From Planctomycetaceae bacterium (GTDB lineage Bacteria > Planctomycetota > Planctomycetia > Gemmatales > Gemmataceae), in the NCBI GenBank assembly GCA_013823135.1, contig PNLP01000010.1, positions 98,611 to 162,610 of the forward strand: a stretch of 64,000 bases of DNA, given 5' to 3'. Positions within the stretch are counted from its first letter, which is position 1, and each line of letters starts with the position of its first letter. Made by a program: the position numbers and the translations under genes. The notes under the pieces are model-generated. The model was not told the DNA's origin and searched no databases. It worked only from the letters and a program-made list of their open reading frames with translations. Of the stretch, positions 35,826 to 44,159 are shown piece by piece.

Positions 35826-37472
35826 TTAATGCGGCACGTGCGCTTCATGCGAACGAGGCGTGAAGAGTTTGGCCTTCGCGTACGACCAGTACCACATCAC
35901 GGCGGCAAGGGTGATCCCGTAAATCAGTGGTGACGTGTATGGCCACAACACCATCGCCGGCGTGAGTGCCATCACCGCAATCCCGATTGGGAAGAAGCGG
36001 CTCCAGTTGGTCGAACCCAGTGTGAACAGGCCCAGGCCGCTCATGACGATGAGTGCGGGGTACATCCGCAAGACGTGATGAGCGGGCGTGCTTGCCGAGA
36101 GCGGGACGTAGGCAACCGTCAGCGCCAGATACGCCAGGATGCTCCCCACCGCGATAATCAGCGAGTGTCGCTCCGTGACCGGCAACTGGCGAAACCGTCG
36201 CAGCATGTACCACCAGAGCACAATCGACATGGCCGCAGCGCAGACGAGGTTCGCCGCCCACACGGTCGCAGCCGAGGCTTGGTTTTCTACCAGCCAGTAG
36301 ATCGCCACGCTGGTCGCCAGGTTGAACGCCCCGAACCACAACGTGACGGGCCAGGAATAGTCGGTGTGGGGCTCGGGGCGGATTCGCGCAACCTGGCGGA
36401 GCCAGTCCCAAAACCCGGGCAACTGGGCCGCGACCGCGTCGCCCCTCAGGAACCGCGTCAGATCGTCGGCCAGCGCCTGTGCCGACGAGTACCGCTTGCC
36501 CGGATCTTTCTCCAGGCACTTCTGGCAGACCGCTTCGAGGTCGGACGAGATCCCCTTGCGGAATCGCCGAACCGATGGAGCCTGCACGGCGGGGTCCGTG
36601 AGTTGGCGGAAGATGCTGCCGATGTCGCCGCCGTAGGGCACTTCCCCGGTGAGCAACTGGAAGAGGATGGCCCCGAGCGCGTGGATATCCACGGCAGTCG
36701 TGAGGTGCTTTTCGCCGCGGGCCTGTTCCGGAGCCATGAACATCGGAGTGCCGGCCTCGGAAGTCGCAATCGCGTCGGCGGGGCGGGCTAGGCCGAAGTC
36801 GGCGACGTGCGGGTTGCGGTTCTCGTCGAGGATGATGTTCGCGGGCTTGAGGTCGCGGTGGATCAACCCACGCTGGTGGGCATGGTGAACACCCAAGGCG
36901 ATATCTCGCACAATCTCAGCAGCGTCCTTTTCGGAAAGGGACCGATTGGAGCCGAGAGATTTCAGCCACGATGCCAGGCTGCCACCGGTCATCAACGGCA
37001 TCACGAGGTAGGGGTCGCCCGCGGGCGTCACGTCGTAGGAGAAAACCCGGACGATGTTGGGGTGGTCCAGGGATGCCACGAGTGCTGCCTCGTATCGGAA
37101 TCGCTCGAGTTCCGTCGGAGACATCTCGTCCGCCGCGCGGACCATCTTCACGGCCACGTCACGCTTCAGGATGGGGTCGTGCGCCCGATACACCACGCCC
37201 GCTGCCCCGCGCCCGATTTCCTCCTTCATTTCCAGCCCGCCGATCACGGAACCCGATCGTTCCGGTGTCGCCTGCGAGGGACGGATGTTCTCACCGAGTT
37301 CACCACGAGACGCGAGGAACTGTGCGAATTCGCCGCCGAGCCCGGGATTGTTGGCGAGCCAGTGCGCCACGGATTTCCAGTCGCCAGTGTCATCGGCTTT
37401 CCGCGCAAGGGCGACCCCTTCGCGCAATCCGTTGGAGTCGGTGTTCTCGGGTGAATGTGTCTCGGCAGCCAT
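35826..37472 (-). CDS. Membrane Ser/Thr protein kinase (first of three paralogues)
   Basis: 548 aa. Helical N-domain (LREGVALARKADDTGDWKSV), kinase at ~res 80-340 with HRDLKPANIILDE and VADFGLARPAD, followed by the conserved multi-helix membrane domain. The glycine loop reads GRGAAGVVYRA, where its two paralogues have GxGGMGVV, a change that may alter nucleotide binding or regulation. ATG 37472 has AGGAAGAG just upstream; ATG 37496 overlaps the sigma-factor stop region and adds eight residues. Either way the gene is tightly coupled to the sigma gene before it. Confidence 0.93.
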   Translation of the reverse strand: MAAETHSPENTDSNGLREGVALARKADDTGDWKSVAHWLANNPGLGGEFAQFLASRGELGENIRPSQATPERSGSVIGGLEMKEEIGRGAAGVVYRAHDPILKRDVAVKMVRAADEMSPTELERFRYEAALVASLDHPNIVRVFSYDVTPAGDPYLVMPLMTGGSLASWLKSLGSNRSLSEKDAAEIVRDIALGVHHAHQRGLIHRDLKPANIILDENRNPHVADFGLARPADAIATSEAGTPMFMAPEQARGEKHLTTAVDIHALGAILFQLLTGEVPYGGDIGSIFRQLTDPAVQAPSVRRFRKGISSDLEAVCQKCLEKDPGKRYSSAQALADDLTRFLRGDAVAAQLPGFWDWLRQVARIRPEPHTDYSWPVTLWFGAFNLATSVAIYWLVENQASAATVWAANLVCAAAMSIVLWWYMLRRFRQLPVTERHSLIIAVGSILAYLALTVAYVPLSASTPAHHVLRMYPALIVMSGLGLFTLGSTNWSRFFPIGIAVMALTPAMVLWPYTSPLIYGITLAAVMWYWSYAKAKLFTPRSHEAHVPH

Positions 37473-37488
37473 CGACTCTTCCTTCGGG

Positions 37489-38034
37489 TCAGGCATCGGG
37501 TTCGGTCAGCACGCCGCGCAGGGCGGTCACGGCTCGGAACAACATGACCGAAACCGCCCCTTCGGACTTACCCAGTTGCCGGGCGATCTCGTTCACCTTC
37601 ATCCCCATTAAGTATCGCATTTCGACTGCGATCCGTTGAGAATCGGGCAACTCGGAGAGAGCCGTCGCCAGTCGCGTGAACCGCTCGTTCCGATCTGCTC
37701 CTTCGCTGGGCGATGTATGATTGGCTGCGATCCAGTCGGCCATGCGAACGGACGATTGCGCAATCACCTCGGGCGACAGATCACCCCCGCGATCGTGGGC
37801 AAACTTCCGGGTGGCGTCGATCAGGTTATTCGTGAGTGCCCGGCGCAGGTATGCCAGCACCTCGTGATCCGGACGGCCGGTCAACTTGTCGGGCGTCTTC
37901 AGCGCTTCGAGGAGTGTCTGCTGAACGAGGTCCGCGGGGTCGAGTTTGCCACGAACCCACTCCGGAAGCTGGCATGTTGCCCACAAGAGCAGTGCGGGCT
38001 GAAAGCGGATCAGGTCGAGCGGTGAGGCGGTCAT
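37489..38034 (-). CDS. ECF-type RNA polymerase sigma factor
   Basis: 181 aa. Region 2: VRGKLDPADLVQQTLLEALK and AYLRRALTNNLIDATRKFA; region 4: LSELPDSQRIAVEMRYLMGM and EIARQLGKSEGAVSVMLFRA. It resembles the planctomycete ECF class whose genes are linked to Ser/Thr kinases (ECF01-like), where the kinase replaces the anti-sigma factor. It heads the three-kinase cluster with no intergenic space, supporting phospho-control of the sigma factor or its targets. The divergent 220-base gap to trpE should hold its promoter. Confidence 0.92.
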   Translation of the reverse strand: MTASPLDLIRFQPALLLWATCQLPEWVRGKLDPADLVQQTLLEALKTPDKLTGRPDHEVLAYLRRALTNNLIDATRKFAHDRGGDLSPEVIAQSSVRMADWIAANHTSPSEGADRNERFTRLATALSELPDSQRIAVEMRYLMGMKVNEIARQLGKSEGAVSVMLFRAVTALRGVLTEPDA

Positions 38035-38254
38035 GCGGTGGCTCCAGTGACATGATCCCCAGCGGACATGATGGCCCGATCTTACGCGAAGTTGTGCAGA
38101 AAAGCCGGAAATGGTTGAGGGAACGGAAATGTGCCAGGTTTCCAGGTGAATTCGCCGCCCCGATTATACCGCCGCTTCACGGCTATCCCAAGCCGTTTGG
38201 CGGGGGTGGCGATACACCAACAACGGCCCATACGCACCGACCGAGCCTGCACCG

Positions 38255-39781
38255 ATGCCGTACTTTCCGACGTTCGAACAGTTCCGTGAATTGGCCCGCA
38301 CCCACACCGTTGTGCCGGTGTATCGCCGACTGACCGGCGACACCCTCACGCCGGTATCCGCGTTCTGCAAGATTCAGGAAGGCGAGTGGTCGTTCCTCTT
38401 CGAGAGCGTCGTCGGTGGTGAACGCGTCGGCCGCTACAGCTTCCTCGGTGCCGGGCCGTTCCGCACGTTCGAGGCGCACGGCACCAAGACCCGCACCCGC
38501 GATGGGAATGGCCCGTGGGTCGAAGGCGAGAACGCCGACCCGCTTCGTGTTCTCGAAGACATGATCGCGAAATATCGCGCACCGCACCTGCCGGGGTTGC
38601 CAAGGTTCTGTGGCGGTGCGGTGGGCTACGCCGGCTACGACACCGTGCGCTATGTCGAGAAACTCCCGAATGCCCCGACCGACGATCGCAATCTCCCCGA
38701 CCTGAGTTTCGGATTCTACGACCGCATGGTGATCTTCGATCACGCCGCGAAGACGATCCTCGTGATTGCGAATGCAACAGGACTTGGCGAGCCCGGGGCG
38801 TCAGCCCCGGGAGGGTTGGAACGAGCTTACCAGGCTGCGTGTAGTCGCGCTGACCAACTCGCCGAGCGACTCAAAAGTGGTGTTGCCGACCTCCAACTCA
38901 CGGACATCAATCCCAGCACCGGAACAGGAAGTTCGCACCCCACGCTCGCCAAGATTCAATCCAACTTCACTCGCCCCGAGTTCGAGGCCGCGGTCGAGAA
39001 GGTTCGCGAGTACATCAACGCGGGCGATGCTTTCCAGATCGTGCTGAGTCAGCGGTTCCGCACGGAAACGAAAGCGCGACCGTTCGACATCTACCGTGCG
39101 CTGCGGGTGGTGAACCCGAGCCCGTTCATGTTCTACCTGCGAGCCGGCGAGGTCACGCTCATCGGCGCGTCGCCCGAGATCATGTGCCGCGTCGAAAACG
39201 GCGTGATCACGAACCGCCCGCTGGCCGGCACCCGTCGCCGTGGCGCAACGCCGGAAGAAGATGCGGCCCTTGCCGTGGAGTTGCTTGCCGACCCGAAGGA
39301 ACGCGCCGAGCACATCATGCTCGTGGACCTCGCCCGCAACGATGTGGGCCGTGTGGCCGAGATCGGCAGCGTGAAGATCGGTGACCTGCTCACGGTCGAA
39401 CGCTACAGCCACGTCATGCACCTTTCGAGCACGGTGACCGGCACACTGAAGGCAGGACTTACCGCGTTCGATGCATTGCGGGCAAGTTTGCCCGCGGGCA
39501 CGCTCAGCGGAGCGCCGAAAGTGCGAGCGATGGAGATCATCGACGAACTGGAACCGCACCGTCGCGGGCCTTATGGTGGGGCCGTGGGCTACGTCGATTT
39601 CAGCGGAAACATGGATACGTGCATCGCCTTGCGAACGATGGTGTTGCTCGGCCAAACGGCCTACGTGCAAGCGGGTGCGGGCCTGGTCGCCGATAGCGTT
39701 CCGGCGAGCGAATACGAGGAAACGGTGAACAAGGCGATGAGCTTGCTACGCGCCATCGAAGTGGCCGAAACGCAGTTGTGA
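38255..39781 (+). CDS. trpE: Anthranilate synthase component I
   Basis: 508 aa, normal length. N-terminal regulatory domain with [20 protein letters not shown] and [19 protein letters not shown] (Trp-binding LLES-type motif as FES), chorismate-binding domain from ~res 245 with [71 protein letters not shown] and [18 protein letters not shown]. It converts chorismate with ammonia or a glutaminase partner to anthranilate in tryptophan synthesis. No trpG lies next to it in the window. A TTGGCGAGC-family palindrome is embedded in frame at residues ~177-187 ([10 protein letters not shown]), between domains. Confidence 0.96.
   Translation: MPYFPTFEQFRELARTHTVVPVYRRLTGDTLTPVSAFCKIQEGEWSFLFESVVGGERVGRYSFLGAGPFRTFEAHGTKTRTRDGNGPWVEGENADPLRVLEDMIAKYRAPHLPGLPRFCGGAVGYAGYDTVRYVEKLPNAPTDDRNLPDLSFGFYDRMVIFDHAAKTILVIANATGLGEPGASAPGGLERAYQAACSRADQLAERLKSGVADLQLTDINPSTGTGSSHPTLAKIQSNFTRPEFEAAVEKVREYINAGDAFQIVLSQRFRTETKARPFDIYRALRVVNPSPFMFYLRAGEVTLIGASPEIMCRVENGVITNRPLAGTRRRGATPEEDAALAVELLADPKERAEHIMLVDLARNDVGRVAEIGSVKIGDLLTVERYSHVMHLSSTVTGTLKAGLTAFDALRASLPAGTLSGAPKVRAMEIIDELEPHRRGPYGGAVGYVDFSGNMDTCIALRTMVLLGQTAYVQAGAGLVADSVPASEYEETVNKAMSLLRAIEVAETQL
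38784..38813. repeat. TTGGCGAGC-family palindrome inside trpE
   Basis: TTGGCGAGCCCGGGGCGTCA followed by GCCCCGGG; the core CCCGGGGC/GCCCCGGG (38792-38799/38804-38811) is a perfect hairpin with GTCA loop. The same outer word and GTCAGCCCC core occur in intergenic palindromes such as 18640-18713. It is translated as [10 protein letters not shown] in the linker before the chorismate-binding domain. Confidence 0.65.
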
Positions 39782-39790
39782 AGTGGGTTG

Positions 39791-39888
39791 AACCACAGAG
39801 GCACAGAGACACCGAGAAGACAAGAGAGAAGATTGTTTTGAACAATTGTCTTCTCCTGTATTCTCGGTGTCTCTGTGCCTCTGTGGTT
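39791..39888. repeat. CCACAGAGGCACAGAG palindrome
   Basis: Arms 39791-39817 (AACCACAGAGGCACAGAGAC…) and 39862-39888 are exact 27-base reverse complements; an inner AGAAGACAA/TTGTCTTCT pair extends the structure. Palindromes made of this word are known from many unrelated bacterial genomes. It fills the gap between trpE and the next gene. Confidence 0.75.
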
Positions 39889-39913
39889 AATCCTGTTTGT
39901 CTGGAGCCCTCAA

Positions 39914-40972
39914 ATGCGCCCATTTCTCCTCCCCGCGGTGTTGCTCGCCGCGAGTGTCGCTGTCGCGCAACCCTCCAAGCCCCTCGTTACCGGCGACCCC
40001 GCCCGCGTCGAGCGCATCCGCAAAGAGAAGATGCCGAAGATCGACAAGCCGATCATGTTCGGCACGCCCGAGGCCGACGCCATCGTGTCGGCCATGGAAA
40101 TTTTCCCAGCCGACAACCCGTGGAACCTCGTCGTCGAAGACTGGCCGCTGCACCCCAAGTCGAAGGCCATCGTCGAGAGCATCGGCGCGAACAAGCCGTT
40201 CCGCTACAACCCGGACATGGGCTACGTGCTGATTCCGCCCGACCAGAAGAAGGTCGACGTGAAGCTGTTCGAGTATCCGGACGAGTCGGACAAGGGGCCG
40301 TACCCGCTGCCGGACATCGTGCCGATCGAGGGCTGGCCAGCGCACTTCAAGCGCGACCCGAAGTACAAGGGGATCACCCTGGCGGACGTGCAGAGCGACA
40401 AACTCAAGGAAGATGGTGACCGGCATGCCAGCGTCGTGGACCCGACGAACGGCGTGCTCTACGAGTTCTACCGACTCCGGAAGCCCGCCGGGACCTGGGA
40501 AGCATCGTGTGCGGCGATCTTCGATCTGAAGTCGAACAAGATGCGGCCCGACGGCTGGACCTCGACCGACGCCGCGGGGCTGCCGATCTTCCCGGCGACG
40601 ATCCGTTACGACGAACTGAAACGCGGCATGGTTGAACACGCGATGCGGGTGACGGTGAAACGATCGCGGCGGGCATACGTCTACCCTGCCACGCACTTCG
40701 CGAGCCGCCTGACCGACGAGAACCTGCCGCGAATGGGCGAACGCCTGCGTTTGAAGAAGGACGTGGACATCTCCAAGTTCTCGCCCGAAGTGCAGGCCAT
40801 CCTGAAGGGCTTGAAGAAGTACGGCATGTACGTCGCCGACAACGGCATCGACTGGGCGATTTCCTGCACACCGGACGAGCGCATCCCGGTGCTGCACGAC
40901 GAACTGCGGAAGCTGAAGGGATCAGACTTCGAGGTGATCGTCGCCCCCGAAGGCTACAAGCCCCCGAAGTGA
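39914..40972 (+). CDS. Secreted protein of unknown function
   Basis: 352 aa with a Sec signal peptide (RPFLLPAVLLAASVAVAQP, cleavage ~res 19). The mature protein is a single globular-looking domain; conserved-looking stretches are IFPADNPWNLVVEDWPLHP, GDRHASVVDPTNGVLYEFYR, AAIFDLKSNKMRPDGWTS and YVYPATHFAS. I have seen similar sequences described only as hypothetical; several His/Asp/Trp clusters hint at an enzyme or glycan binding. CTGGAG precedes ATG 39914 with good spacing. A 4-base overlap exists with an alternative upstream extension of the next gene, but not with its preferred start. Confidence 0.75.
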   Translation: MRPFLLPAVLLAASVAVAQPSKPLVTGDPARVERIRKEKMPKIDKPIMFGTPEADAIVSAMEIFPADNPWNLVVEDWPLHPKSKAIVESIGANKPFRYNPDMGYVLIPPDQKKVDVKLFEYPDESDKGPYPLPDIVPIEGWPAHFKRDPKYKGITLADVQSDKLKEDGDRHASVVDPTNGVLYEFYRLRKPAGTWEASCAAIFDLKSNKMRPDGWTSTDAAGLPIFPATIRYDELKRGMVEHAMRVTVKRSRRAYVYPATHFASRLTDENLPRMGERLRLKKDVDISKFSPEVQAILKGLKKYGMYVADNGIDWAISCTPDERIPVLHDELRKLKGSDFEVIVAPEGYKPPK

Positions 40973-41052
40973 GATGGGCGAGCGGTCGGCGTCAGCCAAC
41001 TGTTCTCGCGAGTGGGCAAAACACTCCAATATGCATCGGTGAGGTGCATCTA

Positions 41053-41325
41053 ATGGGCGAAAGTCGTTTTGGCTGGTACGAGAAGGTCCGCGTCAATACT
41101 GCGGACCCCAAGAAAGCGCCTATACATGGTGAACTTGGAGCGATTCTCGGCAAGACTCAGAGTGACGATGGTTCCTGGTCGTATGGCGTGTTCATCTACA
41201 ACGTGAGTCGGGTCTGGTCATGCTGCGAAGGGGAACTCGTTGACACCGGCGAGTTCGACGTGCGTGAATCTTTCTACACAGGCGAGTCGGTTAGGGTAAG
41301 TCCACGTGGTGAGTTGCTTGGGTAG
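41053..41325 (+). CDS. Imm31-like small protein
   Basis: 90 aa, no signal peptide. The pattern FGWYEKVRV…GELGAILGKTQSDDGSW…SYGVFIYN…WSCCEGELVDTGEF…SFYTGESVRVSPRGEL is that of immunity protein 31 (Imm31), found in polymorphic-toxin loci. No toxin gene is adjacent, so it may be an orphan immunity gene or a housekeeping member of the fold. GAGGTG stands 6 bases before ATG 41053; the open frame further upstream runs through a degenerate GGCGAGCGG repeat and is not convincing. Confidence 0.6.
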   Translation: MGESRFGWYEKVRVNTADPKKAPIHGELGAILGKTQSDDGSWSYGVFIYNVSRVWSCCEGELVDTGEFDVRESFYTGESVRVSPRGELLG

Positions 41326-41765
41326 TTTTAAATGGCCTTGGCCCGGCCAATATTGAGCCTCTTCACCCCGAAGGGGTGGGACAACCTAGCCCGGGGCAAC
41401 GCCCCGGGAACACTGAAGGGGTGCGACACGGCATTGTGGCACCCCTTCAGGGTGCGAACCATTCACGCATCACACCCGGGGCGTTGCCCCGGGCTAGGTT
41501 GCCCCACCCCTTCGGGGTGAAAGCCAAGACGCAAGGTGAACGCCAAAGCCACACAGCGGCGTGTCAGGATCTGCGTATTCGGCAGCTGGGTTAATGTCGG
41601 CGTGATCGGAACTCATTCCAACTTGAGCCATCGTTGGCACTTTTCCGCGACCGACACGTAATTTGCTCCGGTCGGAACGATAGAATGGGCGGTGTCGCAG
41701 GTCGCGGGCCGCACGGGCGGCGCGAATTGTTTGGCGCTCTGGCCGTTGTGTGGTGAAATAAGTCC
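41326..41765. other. Gene-free stretch carrying a composite repeat
   Basis: 440 bases between the Imm31-like gene and the large membrane-protein gene. The repeat at 41362-41521 takes up the first part. Bases 41522-41765 are AT-richer in places (TAATTTGC, GATAGAATGG) and probably include the promoter of the membrane-protein gene; no gene is supported. Confidence 0.5.
41362..41521. repeat. Composite inverted repeat, CACCCCGAAGGGGTG type
   Basis: Left end TTCACCCCGAAGGGGTGGGA then CAACCTAGCCCGGGGCAACG; right end is the inverse (CGTTGCCCCGGGCTAGGTTG, CCCCACCCCTTCGGGGTGAA). The interior repeats CTGAAGGGGTGCGACA and GTGGCACCCCTTCAGG. The layout equals that of 7412-7619 although the palindromic cores differ (CCCCGAAGGGG against CCTGAAAGG). 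Confidence 0.75.
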
Positions 41766-43562
41766 ATGAAGCTTCTCACTTCGGTTCTGCCCCGCGGCCG
41801 AATCCTGACCGAAGACGGCTGGTTCACCCTTGCGGTGTGTGGATTCCTTATCGGCCTCGAAGTCGTTGGCCGCTACGCAGCCCTCACCGACTTCCACGAC
41901 GGTCTCGCGGGCTTCGCCCTCATCATGGGCGTGGCTGCCATCGTTGCACGCCATCGCCGTGCGCCGCTCGGCTGGGTCACCAGCCTGACGAACTGGTGCC
42001 AGCGAATCGGCGCGACGTTCGCCAATCTCCGCTACGACCACGGAATCGACCTGCGAGGAACGCCGCCCATCACACGCCGAACGCCGCCCGCAGTCTGGGT
42101 GCTCGCGGTTGCTCTCATCGTGTGGTCCGGGTTGGCGGTCGCGTCGTGGACTGCGTTCCCCACGGGCTGGCGCACTGTTGGCATGTACTCTTCGTACACG
42201 CTCTACCTCGGCTTCCTGATGGTGCTGTGGAGCGCCCTGCTCACGGTCACGTTCGTCGGCGTGTTCGTCCCCGTCGCGGTGCTCGATTCCCTCCTGAAAC
42301 GCTGGCTCGGCGATACCGACCGACGCGGGGCGGAACTCGCGGCCGTGGTCGGCTACGCCGTCCTCGTGTCGGCAGTGGCCTGGGTTGTTCCGCCGGCCGC
42401 GATCCTCGGGCTGTGCATCGTGGTCGCGATTGGGTCGTGGATCGTGTACCTGCCCAAAGGCACAGATGGCCCGGCCGTGCTGTGGCGATCGGGTGCTGAC
42501 AAGCCGGTGTATGCCGTGCCGGTTCGTCGCGTGCTTTCGCTCGTTTCGATGCTGGCCGCGCTGCTGATGTTCGCCATCCTCATCACGTCGTGTGGCGGCC
42601 GACTGTTTGATCCGCCACGAGCCGACGACACGATGCCCGTGACGGCGCTCTTTGGTGCGATCGCGGCGTGGCTCGTGCCGATTCTCGTGGTGGTGGTTGC
42701 GTTGCGGTTGTGGGCCGCACGACGGAACGACCCCGCACGCCGCACGCGGCCGACCGCCCACATCGCCGGGGAAGATCGGGCCGAAATCCGGCGAGCCGTG
42801 AAGATCCTGCGGACCTGGGGCTACTCGGTGCGAACCTCGGCCAAGGGTCGCGAGAATGGGCAGGTTGGCATCGTGATTGTGCCACCCGAACAATCCGAGG
42901 CGAAGGAGTTCGACCCCCGCTGGCCGCTGAAGGTGAGCGTGGACGATCTGATTGCCGGTGAGGTGAAACAACGCTTCGACCGACGCGATGAAATCCAGGT
43001 CCGGCGACAACTGTTCCGCGGCTTGCAGAAGTTGTTCAAGCGGGCGAGTGTCTTCAAGGGGCCAGGCGGCGGTGGGTTCTGGCTCGCCCCGCACTGGTGG
43101 TTCGTGGAAGGCGTTGGCCGCGAAGACTCCGACGCATCAGGCGAAGACGCGGCCCCGCCACTGGTTGGCCCGCCATACGCTCGCGCGATTCCAGAGCGTG
43201 CCCGGCAACACGCCCACGCCGTGCTGCGTGCCACCGGTGTGGACATGATCTTCATCGAAGACGGCGTGACGTTTAAAGGGCTTGATCGCGTGCTGCGAGT
43301 CGTCACCGAACTGTACGACGTTCACGCCGGCCAACGCAAGGCAGAGGAACACCACTTCCGCGGCGTGCCGAAGGTGAAGGTGATGATTCACGAGTACGAG
43401 CCCGGCAACCCGTTCCAGTCGGATGCATACCCGGAACCGAAGTTCGACGACCTCTCGCGAGTTCGCGTGCTGCATATCTTCCGCGACCGCGGCGGCGAAG
43501 AAGAACTGATCGAACCGCCCTACGACTTCTCGTGGACCCCCGCACCCGCCCTGATGGGCTAA
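41766..43562 (+). CDS. Six-helix membrane protein with large cytoplasmic domain, unknown
   Basis: 598 aa. About six to seven membrane helices occupy residues ~18-310, including VWVLAVALIVWSGLAVASW and GAIAAWLVPILVVVVALRLW. The C-terminal ~290 residues are soluble: AEIRRAVKILRTWGYSVRTS, GIVIVPPEQSEAKEFDPRWP, GLQKLFKRASVFKGPGGGGF, RARQHAHAVLRATGVDMIFI and VLRVVTELYDVHAG. I do not recognise the family and see no nucleotide-binding motif. RATGVDMIFIEDGVTFKGLD reads like a Rossmann-type strand-loop. Alone on its strand, followed by degenerate repeats and a tRNA. Confidence 0.7.
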   Translation: MKLLTSVLPRGRILTEDGWFTLAVCGFLIGLEVVGRYAALTDFHDGLAGFALIMGVAAIVARHRRAPLGWVTSLTNWCQRIGATFANLRYDHGIDLRGTPPITRRTPPAVWVLAVALIVWSGLAVASWTAFPTGWRTVGMYSSYTLYLGFLMVLWSALLTVTFVGVFVPVAVLDSLLKRWLGDTDRRGAELAAVVGYAVLVSAVAWVVPPAAILGLCIVVAIGSWIVYLPKGTDGPAVLWRSGADKPVYAVPVRRVLSLVSMLAALLMFAILITSCGGRLFDPPRADDTMPVTALFGAIAAWLVPILVVVVALRLWAARRNDPARRTRPTAHIAGEDRAEIRRAVKILRTWGYSVRTSAKGRENGQVGIVIVPPEQSEAKEFDPRWPLKVSVDDLIAGEVKQRFDRRDEIQVRRQLFRGLQKLFKRASVFKGPGGGGFWLAPHWWFVEGVGREDSDASGEDAAPPLVGPPYARAIPERARQHAHAVLRATGVDMIFIEDGVTFKGLDRVLRVVTELYDVHAGQRKAEEHHFRGVPKVKVMIHEYEPGNPFQSDAYPEPKFDDLSRVRVLHIFRDRGGEEELIEPPYDFSWTPAPALMG

Positions 43563-43568
43563 GTTTGT

Positions 43569-43641
43569 GGCGAGCCACGGGTTCATCCCCGTGGCCCGTG
43601 GCGACTTATGGAGCCCACGGGACAAACCCCGTAACGCTCGA
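43569..43641. repeat. Degenerate GGCGAGCC-family inverted repeat
   Basis: GGCGAGCCACGGGTTCATCC at 43570 is matched, with mismatches, by the complement of 43611-43641 (CGAGCGTTACGGGGTTTGTC). It looks like a decayed copy of the palindromes at 8307 and 51440. It lies just after the stop of the membrane-protein gene. Confidence 0.45.
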
Positions 43642-43740
43642 CGGCAAACGGACACAACCGACCTCTTGACCATTCAGCCACCCGCGGATTACCTCTGGTG
43701 GCATGGTGTGGTATGCTGTTCAAAGACAGCCCCGAGGAGA

Positions 43741-43790
43741 GGACATTTCTAGCGGGGCCATATTGCGGACATTTCTATTGGGGCCTGACA
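43741..43790. repeat. Direct repeat GGACATTTCTA, possible IS-end remnant
   Basis: GGACATTTCTAGCGGGGCC at 43741 and GGACATTTCTATTGGGGCC at 43767 form a 26-base-period direct repeat upstream of the tRNA gene. Multiple short terminal repeats of this sort occur at ends of some insertion sequences. No transposase remains, so it is a remnant at most. Confidence 0.4.
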
Positions 43791-43846
43791 AAGCGTTCCC
43801 CTGGCTCTTGTTCCTTCGGGTTCCAGGCCGTACACTTTCCGTGGAT

Positions 43847-43920
43847 GCACCCGTAGCTCAACTGGATAGAGCATCGGTCTTCGGAACCGAGGGTTAGAGG
43901 TTCAAATCCTCTCGGGTGTA
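43847..43920 (+). tRNA. tRNA-Arg (anticodon TCG)
   Basis: 74 bases folding into a full cloverleaf: acceptor GCACCCG/CGGGTGT (G-T at the top pair), D arm GCTC/GAGC, anticodon stem TCGGT/ACCGA with loop CTTCGGA giving anticodon TCG, variable loop GGGTT, T arm AGAGG/CCTCT with TTCAAAT, discriminator A. CCA is not encoded. It reads CGA arginine codons. Confidence 0.95.
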
Positions 43921-44159
43921 CTTGAATCATCTCTGATCTATCGCGATCAAATACGCTCAACTCCCTCGAAAGCAAGCCTGTCGCGGCATCACCTGATGCC
44001 ACATCGTTGATCTCATTCACACTCACATGACCGATTCCCGTATGAGCCGGTAGGGCAACGTCGGGGCAAGTGGAGGTCCGCCCGTCCCACTCCCTCCAGC
44101 ATTGGTCGGTATGGTGAGCCGACCCACGGGAGATTCGATTCCTTCACCCGCCGCTCGCA

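Noticed and set aside
41613..43094. 493-codon antisense frame over the large membrane protein
   Set aside because: Sense strand shows clear membrane helices and codon periodicity; the antisense product is low-complexity.
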